From positions 11,079,001-11,143,000 of the forward strand of contig NC_134028.1 in NCBI RefSeq assembly GCF_964204645.1: a stretch of DNA of 64,000 nt. The letters run 5' to 3'. The DNA comes from Tubulanus polymorphus (lineage: Eukaryota; Nemertea; Palaeonemertea; Tubulaniformes; Tubulanidae). The position numbers and the translations under genes are program-made. Positions 1 to 10,942 of the stretch are shown piece after piece. Under the pieces are notes generated by a model. That model was not told the origin of the DNA and did not search any database. It worked only from the letters and a program-made list of their open reading frames with translations. Position 1 is the stretch's first letter, and the number at the start of each line of letters is the position of its first letter.

Positions 1-351
1 ATGAGAATGATAATAAAAATACTTGAACTCTAGTCACGGTGCTGCCACTTTTCACCCATTTACATATCACCTCAGTTTTCCCAGATTTTTCCATGTTATT
101 ACACAAAATTCCCCCTGAGTGAATCAGAGAAATTTCTAGGTTTAAAATGTTACAATTCATTTATTTTTCATTTAATAACGTACTGATTAAGAAAAACATG
201 GTCAATAACATTATCAAAATTCCCTGAGTTTTTCTGTGTTTTGCCATAATTTCCTAAGTTTTCCCTGATTCTTCCTAGATTTTTCTGATTCCCTGCGTTT
301 TCCAGGTCAGTGGCGCCACCCTGATAGATGATGATGATGATGAATACATAC

Positions 352-606
352 CTATATTTGGTTGTTTGTCCTCATCATCTTCCTCTATATTATCTACTAA
401 TTGATCGCAGTGAGCTCTGATCTGTTCTAGCAGACGCAGAACGCGAGCCTCTCGTCGACCTCGTTTATCATCCGGGTGAGAATGTACGATATTGTGTAAC
501 GCAGCCGCCGCCCGAGCTCGAGCCGGTTTACTACCGCGTGTGTTACCTAGCAACCCGGAATCTTTATCGCTACCGTGCAACAATTGAATCAATAATGGTA
601 GACAAC
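352..606 (-). CDS. APC: APC orthologue, internal exon (first armadillo repeats)
   Basis: This exon encodes the start of the armadillo-repeat region of adenomatous polyposis coli, the Wnt-pathway scaffold that promotes beta-catenin destruction and binds microtubules. The stretch CLPLLIQLLHG, then KPARARAAAALHNIVHS and PDDKRGRREARVL, is nearly identical in pattern to vertebrate APC. On the minus strand the exon follows an acceptor (TTGCTAG at about 607-613) and ends at a donor (GTATG below 352). It begins with two bases of a split Gly codon whose first base is supplied by the exon at 743-863, and it ends one base into a codon. The large remaining part of APC would lie beyond position 1. Highly confident identification from memory of the family. 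Confidence 0.93.
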
Positions 607-742
607 CTAGCAACGAGAAAACAGCAGATTGTTAGGATTGTATATACCTGATTGTCATTGTGCGAAGGGGGTATGGAGTAAAGGGTATATGGGAGTTAAA
701 GGGGAGTTAAAGGGGAGTTAAAGTGGAGGGTGGTATTTATAC

Positions 743-863
743 CCGATTGTCTCATAGCTATACAGCTATCCTGTGAACTGCTCATCGCTAACAGTGTACG
801 ACTCATGTCATCTTTATCATGAGTTCCAAGCATCGATAATAAAGAATATACCATTTCAACTTG
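743..863 (-). CDS. APC: APC orthologue, internal exon
   Basis: This 121-bp minus-strand exon is bounded by TTTACAG upstream and GTATAA downstream. It encodes QVEMVYSLLSMLG followed by DKDDMSRTLLAMSSSQDSC and MRQSG, which follows vertebrate APC almost residue for residue. It starts in phase 0 and ends one base into the Gly codon completed by the 352-606 exon. It is too short to be caught as a long open frame. Confidence 0.93.
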
Positions 864-948
864 CTGTAAATAAACACAAAATAATTAATCAATTAAACAT
901 CTTTAATTAATTAAATATCTTGAATCAATAGATTGTACGGTAACGTAC

Positions 949-1094
949 CTTGTTAGTACCGAGTTGTTGGTTGGTGGCGCTAGTAGTCGACGGTGTTCTA
1001 CGCGATGCAGTAGATACGTTACTAGAATGAAAACTCATCAGACTCGACGTTTCATTACCAATAACAGCGGCCATATTACCATCGACAACGCCAC
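949..1094 (-). CDS. APC: APC orthologue, internal exon
   Basis: This 146-bp minus-strand exon lies between an acceptor (TTATAG) and a donor (GTACGT). It encodes a low-complexity Ser/Thr-rich linker containing NETSSLMSFHSSNVS and ending LGTNK. The corresponding vertebrate segment is the DHETASVLSS...LGTK linker in front of the armadillo repeats. Its phases (two leading bases, complete last codon) match both neighbours. Confidence 0.88.
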
Positions 1095-1194
1095 CTATAA
1101 TACATGATCAACACTATACATACAGTATTCATAGACAGACGGACAGACAGACGGACGGACAGACAGACGTAGAGTACGGAGGATGAAGTATTAC

Positions 1195-1390
1195 CTTGTT
1201 CTATAGATGGAGGCCACGCTCCGTGATACAACGCCGGAATATTCTGATTGTGAAATCCAGTCGGTTGTTGCATTTCCTCATAGATGGCGCTACAGTCAGT
1301 AGTTTGTGTCCCCATACTGGATCCTACGCGAGCGTGATGAGCTGGCATTATCCGCGCGTTAGGCTGAGGTTCAACTTCAGGTTCGTTCTT
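1195..1390 (-). CDS. APC: APC orthologue, internal exon (divergent linker)
   Basis: This 196-bp minus-strand exon has an acceptor (TTTATAG) and a donor (GTAATA). It encodes a poorly conserved linker (KNEPEVEPQPNAR ... HGAWPPSIEQG). It ends one base into a Gly codon completed by the 949-1094 exon. The splice-site fit and phase support it more than sequence similarity does. Confidence 0.8.
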
Positions 1391-1462
1391 CTATAAAACA
1401 ATCAGAAACCATTATTACAGCTGCTACTGCACATATCTATATCAGTTGCTATAGTAACTGAC

Positions 1463-1570
1463 CGTATCTAAGGTAAATGTATTTGTTGCTACGTCACGGA
1501 AAACAGTTCCATCTTTCTCCAGTTCGTTGTGATCACATGTTCCCGAATCTCTTTTTTCTGAACTTCGCTG
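1463..1570 (-). CDS. APC: APC orthologue, internal exon (divergent linker)
   Basis: A 108-bp (36-codon) minus-strand exon between TTCTAAAG and GTCAGT. It encodes QRSSEKRDSGTCDHNELEK and continues to LDT. It is in phase 0 at both ends and sits between two supported exons. Little sequence conservation is expected here. Confidence 0.75.
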
Positions 1571-1647
1571 CTTTAGAATAAACGTAAGACACGAACTTTA
1601 AAATGACGCCACCTCCAACAATCAATCTATATAGAACTAATAGTTAC

Positions 1648-1908
1648 CGCGTGTCCCTCACGGTGGCGTTGCTGTTGCTGATGAGGTCCATCCAGCGGAT
1701 AACGCTGCTGCTGCTGTTGTTGGTGCGCTCCGTCCTGTAGGTGGCGCTGTTGTTGAATACGTACTATTTCCTGTTCGATCATGTTAAGTCTATAAACTCG
1801 AGCTGCGTGACGTGATTGAATCTGTTCGGCCGTTCCAAAATTCTCATGCATCAGAGCACGAACTCTCTGAGCCTCGAACTGTAGGTGTTTACGAGTCTGA
1901 TCCGCCTG
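1648..1908 (-). CDS. APC: APC orthologue, exon with Suppressor-APC-type coiled coil
   Basis: This 261-bp minus-strand exon lies between TTTACAG and GTAACT. It encodes the conserved helical block QTRKHLQFEAQRVRALM, then FGTAEQIQSRHAARVYRL and IEQEIVRIQQQ, corresponding to the vertebrate APC segment that ends in IARIQQIEKDILRIRQ. The last third is Gln/His-rich (runs of four to six Gln), a lineage-specific expansion. Phase 0 at both ends. Confidence 0.9.
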
Positions 1909-2003
1909 CTGTAAATATATATATACACACAACGCCCTCTAGTGAATACATACCGAACTACATCTCATATATACACAACGCCCCCTATTGGCGTAACACA
2001 TAC

Positions 2004-2112
2004 CTTACTATTAAAGGGTAATTGTTCGAGTTGACAGTTGATACCGTAAAGATGCTCGTGGTACCACTGTCTCCTCTGTTCTTCATCTTGTACTTCTTGT
2101 ATTAAACACTGT
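2004..2112 (-). CDS. APC: APC orthologue, exon with WYxxL motif
   Basis: This 109-bp minus-strand exon has the acceptor TTTACAG and the donor GTATGT. It encodes QCLIQEVQDEEQRRQWYHEH followed by LYGINCQLEQLPFNSK, which aligns with the vertebrate segment containing KDWYYAQLQNL and SLPL. The first base completes an Arg codon begun in the 2667-2832 exon. Confidence 0.88.
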
Positions 2113-2139
2113 CTGTAAATATATCAAATAATCAGTAAG

Positions 2140-2660
2140 TCTGAGTGAGTGAATCTCAGTGATATATCGCAGTGAGTGAATCTCAGCGATATATCGCAGT
2201 GAGTGAATCTCAGTGATATATCGCAGTGAGTGAATCTCAGCGATATATCGCAGTGAGTGAATCTCGGCGATATATCGCAGTGAGTGAATCTCGGCAATAT
2301 ATCGCAGTGAGTGAATCTCAGCGATATATCGCAGTGAGTGAATCTCAGCGATATATCGCAGTGAGTGAATCTCAGCGATATATCGCAGTGAGTGAATCTC
2401 AGCGATATATCGCAGTGAGTGAATCTCAGCGATATATCGCAGTGAGTGAATCTCAGCGATATATCGCAGTGAGTGAATCTCAGCGATATATCGCAGTGAG
2501 TGAATCTCAGCGATATATTGCAGTGAGTGAATCTCAGTGATATATCGCAGTGAGTGAATCTCAGTGATATATCGCAGTGAGTGAATCTCAGTGATATATC
2601 TGAATGAGCGAATCTCAGTGATATATCTGAATGAGCGATATATCGTGATATATCGTGATA
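2140..2660. repeat. 27-bp minisatellite in an APC intron
   Basis: About 18 tandem units of a 27-bp sequence (GTGAGTGAATCTCAGCGATA followed by TATCGCA) fill most of the intron between the 2004-2112 and 2667-2832 exons. Units differ by a few substitutions. Because 27 is divisible by three, the array is open in a frame on each strand and gives spurious repetitive proteins. Confidence 0.95.
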
Positions 2661-2666
2661 TTTTAC

Positions 2667-2832
2667 CTCTCATTATCGAGATGTTGTATTTCAGTATAAA
2701 TCTGTTTATTCGTCGAATCTCGACGACGTTTTACATTCTTTATCGACGACTTCGTTATATCCGTCGCTAGGTTACCGAGATGTTGATTGTTGGTGTCCGT
2801 AGCCGTTAACGTGGAGTCTAAATTACTCTCGT
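2667..2832 (-). CDS. APC: APC orthologue, upstream-most exon visible
   Basis: This 166-bp minus-strand exon lies between TTTTCAG and GTAAAA. It encodes a Ser/Thr/Asn-rich stretch ending in IQHLDNERQ, which leads directly into QCLIQEV of the next exon. Its phase (two leading and two trailing bases) agrees with its neighbour. Exons for the APC N-terminal coiled coil were not found within the window and may lie at higher coordinates, beyond the transposons. Confidence 0.78.
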
Positions 2833-2879
2833 CTGAAAATACACAACAACAAATACGTGTGAATTATTAAACCAGGTGT

Positions 2880-2985
2880 CATTCTACTCCCCCTCCTCCA
2901 GTCGACTCCCCCCTACTCCCCTCCCCAGTCAACCCCCTCTACTCCCCCTCCCCAGTTGACTCCCCTACTCCCCCTCCCCGAGTCA
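2880..2985. repeat. C/T-rich imperfect tandem repeat
   Basis: Imperfect units built from ACTCCCCCTCC and CAGTCGACTCCC are repeated several times. The tract is pyrimidine-rich on the plus strand. No coding function is seen. Confidence 0.8.
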
Positions 2986-3235
2986 GCTCTAAAAAAGTGG
3001 ATCTGTTACTGTTTTATTCTGAGTTTTTGTAATAGTCAGCAGAACGGTTGTTATAGCAACGAGCAGACGGACTAGAATCATCAATCGCTGATTATAAATA
3101 AACGTAACACGTTGTTGATCCTGCGCTCGGTTCCTCTGCGGTTCCTCCAGTACAAGATAACACTGTTTAAACCTAAAACCTATTGTTTCTTGAAATGTTA
3201 TTATACGTTTGGGATACAAGCCAAATCAAATACAC

Positions 3236-3251
3236 CAGCTGCAGCAGTACT

Positions 3252-3297
<46 letters not shown>

Positions 3298-3300
3298 CTC
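3236..3300. repeat. CAG/CTG trinucleotide microsatellite
   Basis: Roughly fifteen uninterrupted CAG units flanked by AGCAGTACT on each side. It would read poly-Ala or poly-Gln in spurious frames; no gene context was found. Confidence 0.9.
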
Positions 3301-3589
3301 ACTCAGTGTTCATATAGCATGAATCACTATGAATAAACTCAACTACTCTTCAGTCTGATTACATCAACGCACTTGAGCATAATAAATCTATATCCATAAA
3401 AACATCTCACACACACACACTGAGATTCTCAGAACATTTCATCTATAATATCTCACTGATTCTCAGAAATATCACAGAAAATATCACAACAGAATTTCAT
3501 GAAATTCATACAGAATTAGATGAATGACAAACATGTTTTCTTGCTGCCTCCTACTGTTCACCTCCTTCCTACTGCCACCAGTCCTCTTC

Positions 3590-3832
3590 ACCCGGTCTCT
3601 CTCTCTCACCCGGTCTCTGCTCTCTCTCTCTCTCTCTCTCCTCTCTCTCACCCTCCTCTCTCTCACCCTGTCTCTGCTCTCTCTCTCTCTCTCCCTCTCT
3701 CTCTCTCACCCTGTCTCTGCTCTCTCTCTCTCTCTCTCCTCTCTCTCTCCTCTCTCTCACCCTCCTCTCTCTCACCCGGTCTCTGCTCTCTCTCTCTCTC
3801 TCTCTCCCTCTCTCTCTCTCACCCTGTCTCTG

Positions 3833-3864
<32 letters not shown>

Positions 3865-3882
3865 GTCTCTGCTCTCTCTCTC

Positions 3883-3925
<43 letters not shown>

Positions 3926-4062
3926 GTCTCTGCTCTCTCTCTCTCTCCTCTCTCTCACCCTGTCTCTGCTCTCTCTCTCTCTCACCCTGTCTAGGCTCTC
4001 TGTCTCTCTCACCCTGTCTAGGCTCTCTGTCTCTCTGTCTCACCTTGTCTCTGCTCTCTCTC
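3590..4062. repeat. CT-rich microsatellite running into an assembly gap
   Basis: A long compound repeat of CTCTCT with interspersed CACCCGGTCTCTG units. It ends abruptly at the N run, so the true array length is unknown. Open frames here are artefacts of the dinucleotide repeat. Confidence 0.95.
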
Positions 4063-4262
4063 NNNNNNNNNNNNNNNNNNNNNNNNNNNNNNNNNNNNNN
4101 NNNNNNNNNNNNNNNNNNNNNNNNNNNNNNNNNNNNNNNNNNNNNNNNNNNNNNNNNNNNNNNNNNNNNNNNNNNNNNNNNNNNNNNNNNNNNNNNNNNN
4201 NNNNNNNNNNNNNNNNNNNNNNNNNNNNNNNNNNNNNNNNNNNNNNNNNNNNNNNNNNNNNN
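4063..4262. other. Assembly gap (200 N)
   Basis: Exactly 200 N bases, a conventional placeholder length, so the distance across it is probably not measured. Confidence 0.98.
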
Positions 4263-6680
4263 GCACTTGTATTAAGGGCAATATGCCCTTGTTAATCTCC
4301 TCCTTTGGTGGCCGGTTGGCCATCTTATCTACCTTAAATGTTGTAAATAAGAGATAACCTCGAGGTTGTGTATATATTGTTCATTGTTCGAATATTTCCA
4401 AGAAATAATAAATAGTATTCAAGAGAATATTATCATATACATAAAATTCTAAATCTTTGCCTTTTTCCCTAAACTATTTTTGTGGTGTCGGATTTACTAT
4501 CAATTGAGGAAAGGATTTTCTTGTGCATTTTTGGGATTCTGTGACACCATAAAATATTCTTGAAGAATCTTGTGGGTTGGAGAGTTTAGGGCATCATGTA
4601 AGTCTTCAAAAAGGGGAAGCATTGAGGGCACCCTCTAGTGGGAGAGGCCAAATATTGGTGAATGCTCCTCGTTTTATTTAGTTGGTATCTATTATTCTTT
4701 TTGAAGCTAAACGCCTGATCAGGTCGGCTGTGGAGGCTGGAAATACTTGTAGCGCTGGACGCAGTCCTGTATTTCCTCCTCAGTCGGAGAGAAAGCTAGG
4801 GGATTTTTATTTCATTTGACTCATTCATGATTCTTCTATTAATTCTTTTGGTCACAGTTTTTCATACATGCACACGCCTTTTTCATGGGTGATTTGTGAG
4901 GACATTCAGTCACCCGTGTTACCATTATGACCTATCACTGAGAATTAGGACTCCTTTAAGTATTCTCACTCACCAGAGGAAGACTTGACATATTTTTGCG
5001 CGTTAAATCTCATGGAGGAAAACAAGAGAATTTCCCCCTTCTAGCTTCTCTACCTCCCAGATGCTAGTGACGTGAGCGAACCCTAGAAGCGACGCCTATA
5101 TGCAACTTTTTCCTTAAATGTATAGGATTATAGAAAGAGAGAGAGAGAGTTACCTGTATTCCCTCTTGGTCGAGGAAATTCCGAGAGTTGAGACCTTAGA
5201 CTTGACATTATGAATTTTAACGGAAACGGAAGTAGATTTTTGTAGTCACTTGCCAGAGCACGCTACCCCGAATCCCGGTATTCCGCTTCATAGTATTCAA
5301 TTGCAAAGTATTAAGTATTATTATTGAGTCGCCACATCATTGTGATGCTGGGACTGGGACACGGCGAGGGTTATCCCTCTCCGTCTCCCAGTCGCTCATA
5401 CTCCGAGTTAGTCTAGTTCAAACTTGTGACAATCAGGCGGTTTAGCCACCTGTCCGTTAGTATTATGAACCTGCGGGATCTAACCGTTCGGGCTTCCTCG
5501 CATCAATCCGCGTATATATCATATGGGTAGAATTAACCCCCCTTATTATTTTAGTCGGGTGCCGTCAATGGCCTTAGTGCATTTATACCCGCAAGCAAAG
5601 CTGCGTGCGGTATTTTTTTCGAGCTATTAAATGAGAGAAAGGTGTGAGAGTACCATTCCAGTTGCATTATAATACGTTGGTTTCACTAAACCTCTTGAGT
5701 CTCGGAATTTGTCGGGTGACGATTAGCCATTCAGCCAGTGGTAGTCCAGGTCGAAACCAAGTCTTCCCTTGATGTGTTACTTCCTAAGAGGACCGGAGAT
5801 GAGTGTCCCGAAGAAAGAATGGAGGGCCAGGGAACTGATCAGTCCCTGCGTCGGACCACCAGTGAAGGCGAATTCCAACCAAGATGAAGAATCCCTGTAG
5901 TGGTAGTTCAAGAGGAGGTGTTATCGAGTCGGCCCTGGGGCCGGGTTCAGATATTGGGATCTGTCCATCGTCACTGACATTTCCGCTTCAGACTCAAGCC
6001 TTTTATTTATTTAATTTCATAGTTGTACCTCTCACGCCCCTCTCCCCTAGATGTTCTTTCATAGCGTGAGTTAACCACATTTCGTACGAAAAATTAGTTG
6101 AACATGATTAGGCTGACGAGCCGTCATTTAGTGAGATATTGTGACCTTATCCTAGGGGTCTACTAGTATTACGAGTATTAAGAGTATTACGAGTATTAAA
6201 AGTATTACGAGTATAAAAAGAATTACTACGAATGAGCACTACGAGTAGCGAGCAACATTCCATTTATAAATTTTGCGTTGTTGAGGCAATAAACATGTCT
6301 AACGTTACGTTTTACGAATAACGGTCTTATGTCTTTATTGAGTGGATTTCTGAGTCCGAGTCAGTTCAACCAGTTTCGGGAACAACTCTCTGGAACCGAT
6401 AAGGACGCGCTACCCAGAACGAAGGAGTCCGAGTTGTTGTTGGTCGCCTTCAGGTTAAGGACGATTGGACCCGAAGACCCACCAAGAATTGATAGAATTG
6501 ATAGGAGGCACGACGTGTGGTGGGGATCCCCGACGAAGTTATTTGGCCCGGCCCGTGCGTTAGGGAAGCCAAGCTGTAGACCAGTACTGAGCGGCGGTAT
6601 ATTGTCTGGCGCAGCCGTTGTGAGAAAATCTGGCCCGGAGAGCCAGTCGGTTACTGTGCCCGGCCTATTCGGTTACATAA
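4263..6680. other. Unassigned DNA, no recognisable gene
   Basis: No convincing exon or transposon protein was seen. Minor features are a short perfect hairpin near 4274 (AAGGGCA/TGCCCTT) and a degenerate tandem repeat of TATTACGAG at about 6163-6235. A 121-codon frame at 6329-6694 starts after a T/A-rich leader but matches nothing known and ends inside the adjacent repeat unit. It could be an old retrotransposon leader region. Confidence 0.5.
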
Positions 6681-9600
6681 GGAGCGCCATCTAGGGGACA
6701 GCTGATAACATGGATACATTGATCCACATGGGCTACTACGCGAAAAGTTCTAATGTACCAAGGTTAGGGGAAATGACACCGAGAATAACAAAGATACGGT
6801 ACTTTTACCGTGCCCAAGTGGCCGGGAATTTGCCGGTTAGCATACTACTGAATTAAAATCGAAAAAAACTGATGCTAGAATGAGTTTTCAACCTTAACAC
6901 CCCCTAGTGGTTAGAATAGGAACTCATTATGTTAGGAATTCGTTGTATCTTATATCCAGGTATATGTATATCAATTTTCATTGAAATCCCTTTATCCGCT
7001 TAGTAGATATCAATTAAAATGCATTTCCAGCAACTTGTAGGTGGCGCTCCTAGAGAACCATATGAGTAACCTACTTAAACCATACATCAATCCAAGTGTC
7101 TTGTAAAGGGCTACTAACCACACATTTAAACAACAATTCCATTGGCAACGGTTAAGAGCCTACGAGCAGAAATCGTTGTTTTCACGGTCCCCTGGTGGTA
7201 GTTGTATGAACTAATCATGCAGGTTGGCATATTACACACATTTCTGTGTACTTATACCAAGTTTTGTGATTTGCATAATAATCAGACCGCAACATGCGAA
7301 AAATGGATGCTGAAATGAGTTTTTAAAATTTACGCCCCTAGTGGTTAAAATAGGAACTAATTATGTGAGGGTTCTTTGTATTTAGTAACCAGGTACATGT
7401 GTATCAATTTTTATAGAAATCCATCCACACGCTTAGTCGATATTGATGAAAATGCGTTATCCAGCATATTATAGGTGGCGCTACTGGAGAACCAAATGAG
7501 TTACATGGTTAAACCATACATCAATACAAGCGTCTTGTCAAGGGCTACTGATCACTCATTGCAACCACGATTCTATCTCCAACGGTTAAGGAGCTAGGAG
7601 CAAAAATCTCATTAAAAATATTTGGGGCCCATTTAAGAGCCCCTAGAGCCCGAACGGTTAATCGCAGATCGGGCGTGCCATTGACTTTTTTAACCTGCGG
7701 GCTGTTATGAACAACTTTCGTGCTCGCCCGAAGCTGAAAAGTCAAAGACAAAAATTGTTCTCACACAGTAACTTTTCGATGTCGGAATTTTCAGAAGTAA
7801 AACGCCTCCTGGTGGGTGAACGGGGTTCCCAATAAAAGATCCCTTCGACTTACCTCAAGGTACCTGTGTTCCGTACATCTCGCGTAAGTTTCAAGTTAAT
7901 CCGTTACGAAATAGTCTTGTTACTAGCCGAATTCGAAGTATTAAAGCCTATATACTGATATATGATGCTCTCTTACTTGTGTATACGACACAAACAAGCT
8001 ATAAAAATTCCTCAGTTGCGTTCAGTCGAGCAATGTCCTAATTCAACAATCGACTCTTAGAGGAGATAAAAATATCACTACTGCTTATGTGTTTACTACA
8101 GATCTAGAACAACCCAGCTCTATCAATATAAGGACACAAACACACGTACGTAGGAGGCGCTGTGGGAATAAGGCACGTATACAATACATACACGTATATG
8201 AATGCTGTTTCAATCGGGCTTAAATTTCGATGTTTAGAGGCTTACAGTGAGTAAACAGTGCAATTCTGATTAATATCACGTACAGTATTTGTCAATGCAG
8301 CGTACTACTTGTGATACAGAATGGTTTCACCGACAGTGAAAGTAAGTTGCAGTTGTTTATATCCTTTCAGTAAGATCCAGTGTGAAAAAGAATATAATAA
8401 TAATAATAATAAATATAGCTGCAAAGCAGCGATAACGGGTTTCTGCCTTGCTGGATAAGGAGCGCCACCTAGGGGTCAGCTGATTACATGGCTATGTTGA
8501 TTCACATGGGATACTACGCGAAAAGATCTTATGTACCAACGTTAGGGGAAATGACACCGAGAATAACGAAGATACGGAACTTTTACCATGCCCAAGTGGT
8601 CGGTAATTTGCCGGTTAGCATACTACTGAATTACAATCGAAAAAACTGAATGAGTTTTCAACATTAACGCCCCCTAGTGGTTAGAATAGGAACTAATTAT
8701 GTTAGGGATTCGTTGTATCTTATATCCATGTACATGTATATCAATTTTCATAGAAATCCCTTTATCCGCTTAGTAGCTATCAATGAAAATGCATTTCCAG
8801 CAAAATGTAGGTGGCGCTCCTGGAGAACCATATAAGTTACCTACTGGAACCATACATCAATACAAGTATCTTGAAAAGGGCTACTAACCACACATTGCAA
8901 CCGTGATTCTATCGCCAACGGTTAAGGACCTAGGAGCAAAAATCGTTTGTTTTCACAGTCCCCTGGTGGCAGTTGTATGAACTAATCATGCAGGATGGCA
9001 TATTACACACATGTCTTTGTACTTATACCAAGTTTTGTGATTTTCATAATAAACAGACCGCATTAAATGCGAAAAATGGATGCCTAAATCGATTTTTCAA
9101 AATTTACGCCCCCTAGTGGTTAAAATGGGAACTAATCATATGAGGGGTTCGTTTCGTTTAGTAACCAGGTACATGTGTATCAATTTTTATAGAAATCCAT
9201 TGATACCCTTAGTCGATATAGATGAAAATGTGTTTTCCAGCGTCTTATAGGTGGCGCTACTAGAGAACCATATGAGTTACATAGTTATACCATACATCAA
9301 TACAAGCGTCTTGTCAAGGGCTACTGATCACTCGTGCAACCACGACTCTATCTCCAACGGTTAAGGAGCTAGGAACAAAAATCTCTTTGAAAAATTTGGG
9401 GTCCCATTTTCGAGCCCGTAGAGCCCAAACGGTTAATCGCAGATAGGGCGTGCCATTGGCTTTTTAACCTCCAGGCTGTCATGAACAACTTTCGTGCCCG
9501 GCCGAAGCTGAAAACTCGAAGACAAAAATTTTTCTCAAACAGTAACTTTTCGATGTCAGAATTTTCAAAAGTAAAACGCCCCCTGGTGGGTGAATGGGGT

Positions 9601-10205
9601 CCCCAATCAAAGATCCCTTCCACTTACCTGAAGATACCTGTGTTCCGTACATCTCACGTAAGTTTCAAGTAAATCCGTTGCGCAATATTCTTGTTACTAG
9701 CCCAATTCGAAGTATTAAAGCCTATATATGATCCTCTCTATCTTGTGTTGCCGAATTCGAAGCTATATATGATGCTCTCTTACTTGTGCAAACAAGCTAT
9801 AAAAATTCCTCAGTTGCGTTTGGTCGAGCAATGTCCTAATTCAACAATCGACTCTTAGAGGAGGTAAAAATATCACTACTGCTTATGTATTTACTACAGA
9901 TCTAGAACAACCCAGCTCTATCAATATAAGGATACACACACAAACACACGTACTTAGGAGGTGCTGTGGGAATAAGACACGTATACAAAACATATACGTA
10001 TATGGATACTGTTTGAATCGGGCTTAAATTTCGATGTTTAGAGGCTCACAGTGAGTAAACAGTGCAATTCTAATTAATATTATATACAGTATTTGTCAAT
10101 GCAGCGTAGTACTTGTGATCCAGAATGGTTTCACCGACAGTGAAAGTAAATTGCAGTTGTTTATATCCTTTCAGTAAGATCCAGTGTGAAAAAGAATATA
10201 ATAAT
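6680..10205. repeat. Two tandem copies of a ~1.78-kb repetitive unit
   Basis: Unit 1 starts near 6680 (GGAGCGCCATCTAGGGGACA) and unit 2 near 8458 (GGAGCGCCACCTAGGGGTCA). The units stay collinear to the shared end near 8400 and 10,200 (CAGTGTGAAAAAGAATATAA followed by ATAAT repeats). Each unit holds two related ~430-bp subrepeats marked by CCCCTAGTGGTTA and AGGTGGCGCTCCT. No coding capacity is seen. Differences are mainly scattered substitutions and small indels. Probably a non-autonomous repeat family duplicated in tandem. Confidence 0.85.
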
Positions 10206-10226
10206 AATAATCAGCAGGAATACAAT

Positions 10227-10412
10227 AGGGTTTCTGCGTAGGCAGCAGAAACCCTAATAATAATCAGCAGGAATACAATAGGGTTTCTGCGAAGGCAGCA
10301 GAAACCCTAATAACAATCAACAGAATTACAAGAGGGTTTTCGACGAAAGTCAGAAAACCCTAATAATCACGCGAATTTCAATAGGGTTTTCTGTGAAGAA
10401 ACAGAAAACCCT
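10227..10412. repeat. Array of four hairpins, period 50-53 nt
   Basis: Four stem-loops lie at 10227-10255, 10280-10308, 10333-10361 and 10383-10412. Stems 1 and 2 are AGGGTTTCTGC with GCAGAAACCCT. Stem 3 pairs AGGGTTTT with AAAACCCT and encloses a GAC-GAAA-GTC inner helix. Stem 4 pairs AGGGTTTTCTGT with ACAGAAAACCCT. Linkers are similar (AATAATCAGCAGGAATACAA). The array abuts the truncated left edge of the degraded Polinton copy. Confidence 0.9.
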
Positions 10413-10701
10413 AATTAATGATGTTATAACACATATTAAAAATATTACATTTTTTAATGAAACAACATTTGATTTTGAAACAACAATAAATAAAGAAACT
10501 TTTTATGTAGAAAAGATTACCGATTTAATTAGAGAGTCATTAAGATTTTATGAATTAGATGAAGATTTCATTATTGTAGATATTAAAAAAATAATAACTG
10601 AAATATATAAAAATGAAACTAATAATATTATAAATGTTGAAATAATTATAACTAAGATAACTAAATATTTTGAAGATAGTAATTTTTTGATAAATAAATG
10701 A
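10411..10701 (+). pseudogene. 5'-truncated homologue of the 98-aa element protein at 46793
   Basis: The frame reads NDVITHIKNI ... ETTINKETFYVEKITDLIRE and RFYELDEDFIIVDI, closely matching the 98-residue protein at 46793-47089. The original start is missing because the homology begins inside the last hairpin of the adjacent array. Function is unknown; it is acidic and helix-rich with no membrane segment. It is the first gene of the left block of the degraded Polinton copy, in the same order as in the complete element. Confidence 0.8.
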
Positions 10702-10918
10702 GTGATAATAAGTAGATAATAACTGGATTATATAATGGTGCCTTACTATCAGTTGGAACTGTTAGTTATTCAATGGTATTAAAACAAGTATTCAAAATGG
10801 GAAGTGTTATGTTGATAGATTTGATATAAATGATATTTTAAAATTAACGTTAGCAGTTACTTTATCTAATTGAACTATTGATTATTTAGAAAGACAAAAA
10901 TATATTCCTCCTATATGA
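10698..10918 (+). pseudogene. Remnant of small membrane protein (homologue of 47092 gene)
   Basis: The start ATGAGTGATAATAAG is the same as in the complete element, but codon 6 is TAG and at least one base is lost near 10,813. The remaining sequence still encodes GLYNGALLSVGTVSYSMVLK-like hydrophobic residues and ends YIPPI. It follows the preceding gene with overlapping stop and start, as in the complete element. Confidence 0.72.
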
Positions 10919-10942
10919 ATGCGTAATTTTTTTGCTAAATAA

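Noticed and set aside
2083-2673. Long repetitive open frames on both strands
   Set aside because: They are produced by the 27-bp minisatellite and lack splice or codon support; APC exons flank them.
3484-4323. Ser/Leu- and Arg/Glu-rich open frames, some spanning N
   Set aside because: They come from the CT dinucleotide repeat and the assembly gap.
6108-6150. Hammerhead ribozyme (CTGACGAG word)
   Set aside because: No GAAA core or matching stems nearby.
6329-6694. 121-codon frame that might be a gag-like start
   Set aside because: No recognisable domain, and its end runs into a repeat unit; kept only as a remark.
10393-10410. Alternative GTG start for the first gene of the degraded Polinton
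   Set aside because: These codons lie in the hairpin array; homology to the complete element begins after them.
10227-10412. CRISPR-like array
   Set aside because: The repeated part is the hairpin and the linkers are also repeated, with no unique spacers; eukaryotic context.
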